NCBI GenBank assembly: GCA_947037905.1
Contig: CAMQUX010000087.1
Location: 1-6,010 of the forward strand
Length of the DNA: 6,010 bases
Origin: an uncultured Desulfovibrionaceae bacterium
GTDB lineage: Bacteria > Desulfobacterota > Desulfovibrionia > Desulfovibrionales > Desulfovibrionaceae
Reading direction: 5' to 3'
The translations under genes and the position numbers were made by a program. Under the pieces are notes generated by a model. That model was not told the DNA's origin and did not search any database. It saw nothing but the letters and a program-made list of their open reading frames with translations. This document shows, in pieces, positions 1 to 5,907 of the stretch (position 1 is the first letter of the stretch; each line of letters starts with the position of its first letter).

Positions 1-2
1 TG

Positions 3-132
3 TTGTAATATCATTTTACAATGACCTTTTCATTAATATTTTAATTTTGCGATAGAGATATTTAAAAATATGCATGTATTTACATGGGTTATTGAATGTT
101 TATAAAGCAGCATCTAAGAAAAAATCATTTCT
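3..132 (-). repeat. Left copy of diverged direct repeat (proB 3' end plus flank)
   Basis: This segment aligns colinearly and in the same orientation with 2948-3079. The outer block (TTGTAATATCATTT on the plus strand) is identical over 14 bases. The inner block around GCATCTAAGAAAA is identical over 13 bases and nearly so over more than 20. The middle is AT-rich and matches at roughly two bases in three by eye, with a few small gaps. The spacing between the two strong blocks differs by only about three bases between the copies. The two copies flank the transferase gene, so an insertion or duplication at the proB 3' end is the likely origin. The alignment was made by eye, and the AT-rich middle inflates identity. 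Confidence 0.6.
100..132 (-). pseudogene. Remnant of a second proB 3' end (last ten codons plus stop)
   Basis: Read on the minus strand, these bases encode RNDFFLDAAL followed by TAA. The intact proB ends RDNLFLDAAL followed by TAA. The match ends at the stop codon in both, and the third-position differences (GCT for GCA, TTA for TTG) are what diverged coding sequence would show. Upstream of 132 the resemblance to proB fades and an in-frame TAA appears at 136-138, so this is a fragment with no expressed product expected. A chance match of a short C-terminal peptide is possible, but the colinear downstream repeat argues against it. Confidence 0.5.
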
Positions 133-172
133 ACTTTAATGCTTATTTTGTTTTTCCAACTGTCTTATATCC

Positions 173-232
173 TTACCAAGAAAATCTGCTCCGTTTTACT
201 ATATTAAATCCTCGAAGTTTAGCACTTTTCAT
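173..232 (-). CDS. Possible 19-residue small ORF, perhaps a frameshifted remnant
   Basis: The ORF runs from ATG at 232 to TAA at 173 and would encode MKSAKLRGFNIVKRSRFSW. It has an excellent Shine-Dalgarno, AAGGAG at 246-241, eight bases before the ATG, and a candidate extended -10 promoter just upstream. The peptide is strongly basic with no membrane segment. Removing one T from the TTTT run near 180-184 would join it to a second frame (LGKDIRQLEKQNKH, stop TAA at 136-138), giving about 31 residues, so this may be the start of a decayed or frameshifted small gene. I do not recognise it. The ribosome binding site is the main support, and expression is unproven. Confidence 0.35.
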   Translation of the reverse strand: MKSAKLRGFNIVKRSRFSW

Positions 233-249
233 AAAAAGGTCTCCTTGAA

Positions 250-278
250 ATTATAACAAGTAGTATTTAAACCTACAA
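250..278 (-). promoter_or_regulatory. Candidate sigma-70-type extended -10 promoter
   Basis: On the minus strand, TTGTAG (278-273) is followed by a 17-base spacer and a perfect TATAAT (255-250). The -10 box is preceded by TGT, forming an extended -10. Transcription would start near 245-247, almost at the Shine-Dalgarno of the 19-codon ORF, giving a very short leader. The -35 matches consensus only in TTG. The -35 hexamer is also one arm of an inverted repeat (CTACAA at 273-278 with TTGTAG at 291-296). Confidence 0.45.
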
Positions 279-377
279 TATTATTTACTGTTGTAGCTCT
301 TTTAATACATATTTAGCTTATATTAGTATAAAAAATGCAAAATAAAAAGCTATTTTTCTACGTATTGCTCAGCCTAA

Positions 378-2822
378 CTAAAAATAAACTACTCGGTTTA
401 CTAAAATAGTATCTACACGTTTATCGTTTAACCATGGCTTTTTCAGATAATTTTCTTCAAAAGCCAATGAACCAACTGATAAGCTCGTTCTCATATTCAA
501 AGAAGTATTATCTAAACTATCCAGAACATGTTTTGTTAAAAAAGGATAGAGGCTTTCATCTATGCTAATTGATTCTATTTTTTGCGCAAGTAATTGTTTT
601 TTAAGCTCATTTACGTACACATTTATATCTTCAATGCTCTTAGTTTTTTCCATTTCAAGTACTGTCGCAGGTAAAGTATAACTTAGTTGCCAACCGTTTG
701 CTGTTAGGTTCTTATTTTTTTCAGAAAGCGTGGCGGTTTCTAGTACAACTCGTGATTTTAAATTATATTTTGCATCGAGTACATCTAATTCTTTCAAAAT
801 TTCCAACTGCTTACTATCGTCCATATTATTAATAGTTATCTGGATTTTTTCAAAATCACCCTGTTCGTGCGATAAAAATTCACCTAGCGTGAGTTCTGTC
901 TGCTCATTTTCTGTTCCTATTAGTACCTTATTACTTTCTTTATCATAGAACACATCAAACTCAACATTCTTAAAATGCTGCCTCTTGGCATCTTCTAATG
1001 AACCCACCGTCGACAGCTTCTGCGCCATGAGCTTTGGATATTTTTTCAGCATTTGCCTTGCATGTACAGTTGGGAGTTCTTTTATCCTTCTGCGCCCATG
1101 GAGCGTTAATCCAATTTCTAGTTTATCCTCATATTTTGCAGAGCTAATATCATGTGCATCATTTTTAGCGTTTGTCTCAATACCGAGTATTCCGAGCATT
1201 GAGTCAAACATTAAATCATTAGTGAAATATTTTTCTTTATTCGCTATAAGATTTGCTTTTTTCTGTGCATCAAAATCGTTCCCTGTCCAAATAATAAGCG
1301 GTATTTCTGCCATTATTTCTGTAAATATACTTGAATTATGCCCCAGTTTATTGAACACATCTTCACCATGATCTGAAAAATATACTAAACTTTTAAATGT
1401 TTTCTCTTGCTCTAATCTTTCTAATATTTTTGCGAGTAAATCGTCAGTATATTTAACTGTTTTGTCATATGTTTCATTATTCTTTTTATTATAAAAATCT
1501 GGAGAAGAAATAGGTAGTTCTATTGTCACACCTTTTATTCGTCTACCATAATCGTGATGGCTCCCCATAGCATTCAAGATTATTAAATTATTTTTACTCA
1601 TATCTAAACTATTAAGATATTTATTTATCCTATCATATAAGAGTATATCTTTTTTTTCTAACGCACCAGCAAAAGCATATGTGTCACTCTCTCTAGCTAA
1701 AATACTCACTGGAACATCATATACCCCTTGTTCTGATTGAGTACTAAACCATGCAACGGTAAAACCAACATTTTTTGCCAAAGAAATAAGCGAGGGAGCT
1801 TCAGTATAATCTTCTTTATTATATTGATTAGCTCCTGTTAATGCTAATGTTAATGCAGGTATTGTTTGTACATGATTACTATAGGTATTGGTGAATAAAA
1901 TGGCATTTTTCTCTGCAGACAGTTTAGGGCTTGTGTTAATGCGGTAGCCATAAGATGCTACGTTATATTTTGCTAAACTTTCTCCAATAAAAAGAACATA
2001 CAATTCACCTTGTTCTTTTTTTTGAGCTTCATATAAATGAACATTTTCTTGCCTGATACTAACTGATTCTCGCAAATTAGCATATTTTTTTTGAGAATTT
2101 TTTATTTCGTTGAAAATTCGTTCTATGCCACCTGCAAAAGGGCGGGCTTGAATAGTTGTGATAATAAAAATAGAAAGCAATATGAAGAAAACACCCCCTA
2201 TTGATCGAGAGATTTTTACTGTTGTTTCTATTCTCATTTTTCTTAATATAAAATAAAATGCTCCAGAGATTAAAATATAACATAATGCGAGGGCAATCAA
2301 TTTTGGGTAACCCACAAATGTAAGCAAAAATTCCATAGCCTCTGAAATATTAGTCTGCAAGAAAACATCTATCAACTCACTATGAATATATGCACCAACT
2401 ATCATTTGAAAGATAAATAGAGTAGAGCTGAAGAAAAAAACTATAAAAACATTTACATAATATAAAAGTCTTACTTGAAATAATAATCCTGCTATACTAA
2501 TAAAGGAAAGAAGCATAAAAAGAGAAGTTAGCGCAACTAATGTCTCAAAACTTATATTTGACTCAAATGATCGTATGTACCCATATGTACATAAAATAAA
2601 TAGAGCAAAGAATAAAAGATTTAGTTTTTTAAACGTAGGTTCTTTCCAAAAATAGCTCAGCCCTAGCCAACATACAGAAATAACAATATAAGAAAAGGTT
2701 TCTTTCATGTTTGAGCTTGTGCTACCAAGTGTATTCGTCGCTCCAAATACAACACCCAGTAGAAATACATAAAACTCATAATTATATTTAGAAAAAAAAC
2801 TTTGAACTTTTGAGAAACTCAT
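378..2822 (-). CDS. Membrane phosphoethanolamine transferase-like protein (CptA/EptC type) with C-terminal GDPD-like domain
   Basis: The 814-residue protein starts at ATG 2822, behind AAAAGGAG (2837-2830) with a seven-base gap. The upstream in-frame ATG at 2879 is rejected because it lies inside a hairpin and has no ribosome binding site. About seven membrane segments are visible (roughly 16-33, 43-58, 67-84, 92-115, 118-143, 170-193, 207-224). A periplasmic sulfatase/alkaline-phosphatase-fold domain follows, about residues 272-560. Its motifs match CptA-type phosphoethanolamine transferases: IGES with predicted metal ligand E281, the predicted nucleophile T320 in QTIPAL, MGSH (419-422), FSDHGE with D484 and H485, and GH495. 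Such enzymes move phosphoethanolamine from phosphatidylethanolamine to lipid A, core sugars or other glycans; the acceptor here is unknown. Residues about 580-814 are an extra domain resembling a glycerophosphodiesterase-like (FAM151-type) barrel (VEFDV at 620-624, NGWQLSYTLP at 709-718) without the usual catalytic histidines. The gene is probably transcribed separately from proB. Confidence 0.85.
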   Translation of the reverse strand: MSFSKVQSFFSKYNYEFYVFLLGVVFGATNTLGSTSSNMKETFSYIVISVCWLGLSYFWKEPTFKKLNLLFFALFILCTYGYIRSFESNISFETLVALTSLFMLLSFISIAGLLFQVRLLYYVNVFIVFFFSSTLFIFQMIVGAYIHSELIDVFLQTNISEAMEFLLTFVGYPKLIALALCYILISGAFYFILRKMRIETTVKISRSIGGVFFILLSIFIITTIQARPFAGGIERIFNEIKNSQKKYANLRESVSIRQENVHLYEAQKKEQGELYVLFIGESLAKYNVASYGYRINTSPKLSAEKNAILFTNTYSNHVQTIPALTLALTGANQYNKEDYTEAPSLISLAKNVGFTVAWFSTQSEQGVYDVPVSILARESDTYAFAGALEKKDILLYDRINKYLNSLDMSKNNLIILNAMGSHHDYGRRIKGVTIELPISSPDFYNKKNNETYDKTVKYTDDLLAKILERLEQEKTFKSLVYFSDHGEDVFNKLGHNSSIFTEIMAEIPLIIWTGNDFDAQKKANLIANKEKYFTNDLMFDSMLGILGIETNAKNDAHDISSAKYEDKLEIGLTLHGRRRIKELPTVHARQMLKKYPKLMAQKLSTVGSLEDAKRQHFKNVEFDVFYDKESNKVLIGTENEQTELTLGEFLSHEQGDFEKIQITINNMDDSKQLEILKELDVLDAKYNLKSRVVLETATLSEKNKNLTANGWQLSYTLPATVLEMEKTKSIEDINVYVNELKKQLLAQKIESISIDESLYPFLTKHVLDSLDNTSLNMRTSLSVGSLAFEENYLKKPWLNDKRVDTILVNRVVYF

Positions 2823-2829
2823 TAAGAAA

Positions 2830-2837
2830 CTCCTTTT
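2830..2837 (-). promoter_or_regulatory. Ribosome binding site that fixes the transferase start
   Basis: AAAAGGAG on the minus strand lies seven bases before ATG 2822. The in-frame ATG 57 bases further upstream has only AT-rich hairpin sequence before it. The first 19 residues that the longer reading would add are encoded by one hairpin arm and its poly-T run. Confidence 0.85.
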
Positions 2838-2847
2838 GTAAAACACA

Positions 2848-2894
2848 AAAAAGTAGCATAAAATGAAGAGAATCTTCATTTTATGCTACTTTTT
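2848..2894. terminator. Perfect 22-bp hairpin, probable (bidirectional) intrinsic terminator after proB
   Basis: Arms 2848-2869 and 2873-2894 are exact reverse complements with a three-base loop (2870-2872). The core contains GTAGCAT and GAAGA pairs, and both ends are A5/T5, so either strand gives a stem followed by a U run (six U on the minus strand, five on the plus). It lies about 155 bases after the proB stop and only ten bases before the transferase Shine-Dalgarno. It could end proB transcription, act as an attenuator for the transferase gene, or be a stable 5' stem of the transferase mRNA. The palindrome itself is certain; the function is inferred. Confidence 0.75.
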
Positions 2895-2899
2895 AATTA

Positions 2900-2959
2900 T
2901 TAATTATATATTCTAGAGAGAGAGGCACAAAGTGCACGAGAGATTGCTTGTAATATCAT
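2900..2959 (-). CDS. Possible 19-residue leader ORF between proB and the hairpin
   Basis: ATG at 2959 opens MILQAISRALCASLSRIYN and ends at TAA 2902-2900, six bases before the hairpin. GAAAGGA (2975-2969) sits nine bases upstream as a plausible Shine-Dalgarno. A short ORF, a terminator-like hairpin and then a structural gene resembles an attenuation leader, but the peptide has no run of one amino acid to name an effector, and no competing anti-terminator stem is obvious. The same opening (ATG ATA TTA CAA, with an upstream AAAGG box) recurs in the left repeat copy at 14-3, which gives some support that the start is meaningful. Chance is a real alternative. Confidence 0.25.
   Translation of the reverse strand: MILQAISRALCASLSRIYN
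2903..2930 (-). promoter_or_regulatory. Candidate promoter for the transferase gene
   Basis: On the minus strand, TTGTGC (2930-2925), a 16-base spacer and a perfect TATAAT (2908-2903). The predicted start, near 2896, would place the 22-bp hairpin at the extreme 5' end of the mRNA. The -35 matches consensus only in TTG, and TATAAT-like words are common in such AT-rich DNA. Confidence 0.3.
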
Positions 2960-3079
2960 TTAATAAAATCCTTTCAGGGTCTAATTTCAATTTTTACACT
3001 GAATATTTCTAAAAAAAATCTTGTATATTTGGTTATTTCTTGAAAATTTACAAAGCTGCATCTAAGAAAAGATTGTCTC
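2948..3079 (-). repeat. Right copy of diverged direct repeat (proB 3' end plus flank)
   Basis: This is the partner of 3-132. It contains the last codons of intact proB, its stop at 3048-3050, and about 100 bases after it, up to the start of the MILQ small ORF. Both copies have the same orientation and lie about 2.95 kb apart, one on each side of the transferase gene. This copy belongs to the intact proB, so the left copy is taken as the derived or incoming one. Confidence 0.6.
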
Positions 3080-4196
3080 TATGTATCACTTCTTCGTATG
3101 GTGCTGCACCTAAAATATCTTCTATCTCTTTAGAGTTTTTCCCTTTAATGAGAGCGAGTTCTTCGGAATCATAATTAGAAAGCCCTACACCTATTAGTTC
3201 ATTTTTTGCACTCATAATACGCACAAGTGCTCCCGCTGAAAAAGTTCCTTCTATAGCTGTTACGCCAATAGATAATAAGCTGCTACCTTTAGATATAAGT
3301 ACCTTCTCTGCACCTTTATCAACAAATATATCCCCTTCTGGATCTGTATGATAGGCGAGCCAAAATTTTCTGTGAGACACTTTCTTTTTTTCCGCTAAAA
3401 CCCATGTTCCAATAGCCTCTCCGGCAAAAATTTTATCTAAAACAAAAGGAATTTGACCTGATGCTATAATTGTTGTTACACCAAGCTGTGCCACACGTCT
3501 TGCTGCTCTTAGTTTAGAATACATTCCGCCCGTTCCAACACAGGTTTTACCATCACACATCTTTTCTAAATCAAGGTTAGCTATATTTTCAAGACATGAT
3601 AATATTTTTGCCTCGGGGTTCTTATCTGGATTTTTATCGAAAACACCCTGAGCTGAAGTTAAATTAATAGATAAATCTGCGCCAGTTATATCGACCGCCA
3701 TGGCAGATAATGTGTCGTTATCGCCAAATTTTAATTCTTGTACAGCGACGGTATCATTCTCGTTAATTATTGGAATAACTCGCATTTCTAAAAGACGTTG
3801 AAGTGTATTGCGAGTATTTAAAAAACGCTCTCTATTTTGCATATCATCACGAGTGAGCAGCACTTGTGCAGCTGTTTTACCAAAGCGAGAAAATGCATTA
3901 TCGTACTCGTGCATAAGCATACATTGCCCTATTGCTGATGCTGCTTGTTTTGAAGGTAAATCGTTTGCTTTTAAGGTTATACCTCGCTCTAAAAGACGCT
4001 TACGCCCTGCGGCTACTGCTCCTGAGCTCACAAGAATTATATCTAAACCTTTATCGTGTAGTATTGCTATCTGATCTACTAAACGACTAATTGCACGAAC
4101 ACTTAACCCTTCCTCATCAGTTAAAACTGCACTGCCTACTTTTATGACTAAACATTTCACATTTTCTAAAATATCTGTTTTTTCTTGCTCTTTCAT
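3048..4196 (-). CDS. proB: Glutamate 5-kinase (ProB) with C-terminal PUA domain
   Basis: This cytoplasmic enzyme phosphorylates L-glutamate with ATP to gamma-glutamyl phosphate, the first step of proline synthesis, and acts with ProA, which is not in this window. The length of 382 residues is normal for the PUA-bearing form. The amino-acid-kinase domain spans about 14-265: KVGS (19-22), SSGAVAAGR (57-65), the glutamate-site loop INENDTV (144-150), GDND (158-161), and the nucleotide-site GTGGMYSK (221-228). The PUA domain spans about 285-368 and is usually linked to regulation and oligomer form. The N-terminus is a few residues longer than in E. coli, but ATG 4196 is the only reasonable start. 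Its Shine-Dalgarno is poor (only a GAG seven bases upstream). The gene follows obg after a 312-base gap. Feedback inhibition by proline is a family property, not visible here. Confidence 0.95.
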   Translation of the reverse strand: MKEQEKTDILENVKCLVIKVGSAVLTDEEGLSVRAISRLVDQIAILHDKGLDIILVSSGAVAAGRKRLLERGITLKANDLPSKQAASAIGQCMLMHEYDNAFSRFGKTAAQVLLTRDDMQNRERFLNTRNTLQRLLEMRVIPIINENDTVAVQELKFGDNDTLSAMAVDITGADLSINLTSAQGVFDKNPDKNPEAKILSCLENIANLDLEKMCDGKTCVGTGGMYSKLRAARRVAQLGVTTIIASGQIPFVLDKIFAGEAIGTWVLAEKKKVSHRKFWLAYHTDPEGDIFVDKGAEKVLISKGSSLLSIGVTAIEGTFSAGALVRIMSAKNELIGVGLSNYDSEELALIKGKNSKEIEDILGAAPYEEVIHRDNLFLDAAL

Positions 4197-4508
4197 AAAT
4201 AATCTCGCGCTTATTTGTGTTCTACTGAAACGTATTTATATCTTTTATTTTCAACAGTTTAACAATTATTTTGAACTTTCACTCATCTTCTTAAGCTTAA
4301 ATTTACAAGTTAAATTTTAAAATTACGATAAACCATTACAAGCCTATCGGACACTTATCAGAAACCTGTAAAAACATAATTAACTATTAGTTTGAATTTT
4401 ATCGTTTAAAAATAAGTGTTTATTTCTATTTCTATTTTATTTCAAAGCTTTATTTTCTAATTTTTGCTTATAACTTTCAAGTTTCTTTTCAGTTTACTCT
4501 TTTAGTTC
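4197..4508. other. AT-rich spacer between obg and proB
   Basis: These 312 bases hold no convincing gene. I see no GC-rich hairpin with a T run, so obg transcripts could read through into proB. There is an AT-only inverted repeat at 4299-4317, a ten-base palindrome TTAAGCTTAA at 4291-4300, and a 13-codon ORF (4377-4336, minus) without a ribosome binding site. Confidence 0.6.
4235..4265 (-). promoter_or_regulatory. Weak candidate promoter for proB
   Basis: On the minus strand, TTGTTA (4265-4260) and TATAAA (4240-4235) are separated by 19 bases, longer than ideal, about 40 bases before the proB ATG. It would give proB its own transcript despite lying behind obg. Base composition alone makes such pairs frequent here. 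Confidence 0.22.
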
Positions 4509-5648
4509 TTAATCTTCATCTTCTTCATCTTCACCCAATTCCCAAAGCTCTCCAAATTCCTCTTCCTCTATTTCTTCTCTTTCTGCTGGGATAAATACTG
4601 GATCCTCTAATTCTATAATTTCTGAAGCAAGTGCTTCAAATTCTTTCCAGATAATACCTAGCAGATTATCTAAACCTTTTTCTTCTAAGGCAGAAATAAA
4701 ATAGATTATTTTCCCTTGTTCTGTTGCCTTAGCTTGTATTATTTCCATATCTTCTTCTGAGAGAAGATCCATTTTATTAATAATAAGTACCTGTTTTTTC
4801 TTAGCAAGTTTTTTACTAAACAGTTCTAATTCTTCGTTTAAAAGATCATAACCCATAAATGGATCGTTCACATCGATATCATCTGCACCCAAAATATGTA
4901 ACAAAAAGCGCGTACGTTCAACGTGGCGTAAAAATTGATATCCTAAGCCTTTTCCTGCACTTGCACCTTCAATAAGCCCTGGAATATCTGCTAGAATAAT
5001 TTGTTCTTCTAAATGATTTCTAAGTACTCCTAAATTTGGAGTAAGAGTTGTAAAATGATAGGCAGCTATTTTTGGGCGTGCTGCTGTTATTTTTGATAAA
5101 AGTGTTGATTTACCTGCACTTGGAAGTCCTAAAAAGCCAATATCTGCAAGTATTTTTAATTGAAGATGAACTGTTTTTAGCTCTCCCTCAAAACCTAATT
5201 CTGCGATACGTGGAGCACGATTAGTAGATGTTTTAAAATGAATATTACCTCGCCCGCCTCGCCCGCCTCGGCAAACAATATATTCAAGCCCATCACGAAC
5301 TAAATCCGTTAACAGGTGCATTCCTGTTTTTTCACCATGCTCGTCATACTCAATTTCATAAACAAGCGTTCCAACTGGCAAATCTAAAATTAAATCTTCT
5401 GCTTTCTTACCATATCTATCACTACCCATTCCTGGTAGACCATTTTTAGCCTCATAATGACGACGTAAGCGAAAATCGTATAAACTTAATAGCTTAGAGT
5501 TACCACGTAAGATAACATCACCACCTCGACCACCATCGCCACCATCTGGACCTCCACGAGGTATACACTTTTCACGTCGAAAAGATATACAACCGTGCCC
5601 GCCCTTACCTGATGTAATTTCAACCTTTGCTTCATCTACAAAACGCAT
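4509..5648 (-). CDS. obg: Obg/CgtA GTPase, ribosome assembly and stress factor
   Basis: Obg is an essential, slow GTPase that binds the large ribosomal subunit, helps its assembly, and is linked to (p)ppGpp stress signalling. The 379-residue protein has the full family layout. The glycine-rich Obg fold spans about 1-160 (RGGPDGGDGGRGGDV at 31-45, RGGRGGRGN at 127-135). The G domain spans about 161-335, with G1 GLPSAGKST (174-182), G2 TTLTP (200-204), G3 DIPG (221-224), G4 NKMD (291-294) and G5 SA (319-320). The tail is very acidic: about half of the last 35 residues are Asp or Glu. G1 has Leu and Ala where many homologues have Phe and Val (GFPSVGKST), a mild variation. The ATG at 5648 is supported by TGAGGAG (5660-5654). 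The gene usually follows rplU and rpmA, which are not within the 362 bases upstream here. Confidence 0.97.
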   Translation of the reverse strand: MRFVDEAKVEITSGKGGHGCISFRREKCIPRGGPDGGDGGRGGDVILRGNSKLLSLYDFRLRRHYEAKNGLPGMGSDRYGKKAEDLILDLPVGTLVYEIEYDEHGEKTGMHLLTDLVRDGLEYIVCRGGRGGRGNIHFKTSTNRAPRIAELGFEGELKTVHLQLKILADIGFLGLPSAGKSTLLSKITAARPKIAAYHFTTLTPNLGVLRNHLEEQIILADIPGLIEGASAGKGLGYQFLRHVERTRFLLHILGADDIDVNDPFMGYDLLNEELELFSKKLAKKKQVLIINKMDLLSEEDMEIIQAKATEQGKIIYFISALEEKGLDNLLGIIWKEFEALASEIIELEDPVFIPAEREEIEEEEFGELWELGEDEEDED

Positions 5649-5653
5649 ATATT

Positions 5654-5660
5654 CTCCTCA
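5654..5660 (-). promoter_or_regulatory. Ribosome binding site of obg
   Basis: TGAGGAG on the minus strand sits five bases before ATG 5648 and is the best Shine-Dalgarno among the housekeeping genes here. It is much stronger than that of proB. Confidence 0.8.
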
Positions 5661-5672
5661 TTTCTCATGAGT

Positions 5673-5702
5673 ATTTTATTTATTTGCACAAATTTCATAC
5701 AA
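5673..5702 (-). promoter_or_regulatory. Candidate obg promoter
   Basis: On the minus strand, TTGTAT (5702-5697), an 18-base spacer and TAAAAT (5678-5673). Transcription would start near 5666, leaving a short leader that just includes the Shine-Dalgarno. With no rpmA directly upstream, obg needs its own promoter or a long leader, which makes a site here plausible. The hexamers are imperfect. Confidence 0.3.
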
Positions 5703-5907
5703 ACAGCACTCAAGTAGGTATTATGCTTTAAAAAGCACTGGATTGTAGTGGGATATAAAATACCCTTCTACTTATAGTTAAAATAAAAAATCTTAACAAC
5801 GAAAAACTATAATCTTATTTTTATAAAAAACATAGTCTTTTATAAGGAATAGAATCTTTTCAGAGCCATATTATTCATATCAAAGTGCACTTATTTTAGC
5901 TTAAAAT

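Larger units (their letters stand above)
1..377. other. Intergenic region left of the transferase gene
   Basis: There is no full-length gene here. Reading on the minus strand after the transferase stop, the region holds AT-only inverted repeats too weak to call a terminator, then a candidate promoter (250-278), a 19-codon ORF with a good Shine-Dalgarno (173-232), a proB-tail remnant (100-132), and at the very edge an ATG with an AAAAGG box ten bases upstream (25-30) that opens a reading frame M-I-L-Q leaving the window. A small perfect inverted repeat, CATGTA-TT-TACATG, lies at 73-86. Most of bases 3-132 is the left copy of a repeat whose other copy follows proB. Confidence 0.6.

Noticed and set aside
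73..86. CATGTA-TT-TACATG hairpin
   Set aside because: It has a short six-pair stem, is not kept in the other repeat copy, and has no adjacent functional signal.
730..1371. Plus-strand open frames at 730-948 and 985-1371
   Set aside because: They are antisense to a well-conserved transferase gene, have no recognisable motifs, and their Ser/Phe-rich composition is typical of reverse-strand shadows.
2077..2283. Minus-strand 68-codon frame
   Set aside because: It overlaps the transferase gene out of frame, within a segment encoding a membrane helix and linker, and has no independent support.
2823..2879. N-terminal 19-residue extension of the transferase from ATG 2879
   Set aside because: It lies in the hairpin arm and poly-T run and has no ribosome binding site, whereas ATG 2822 has a strong one.
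3808..4074. Plus-strand 88-codon frame
   Set aside because: It is antisense to the conserved kinase domain of proB.
4299..4317. Inverted repeat AAATTTA-CAAGT-TAAATTT as an obg terminator
   Set aside because: The stem is seven A-T pairs, it lies about 190 bases past the obg stop, and it has no clear T run.
4336..4377. 13-codon ORF (MFLQVSDKCPIGL) between obg and proB, slightly like the MILQ leader
   Set aside because: There is no Shine-Dalgarno, and the resemblance is limited to about nine of twelve bases around the ATG, which is unremarkable in AT-rich DNA.
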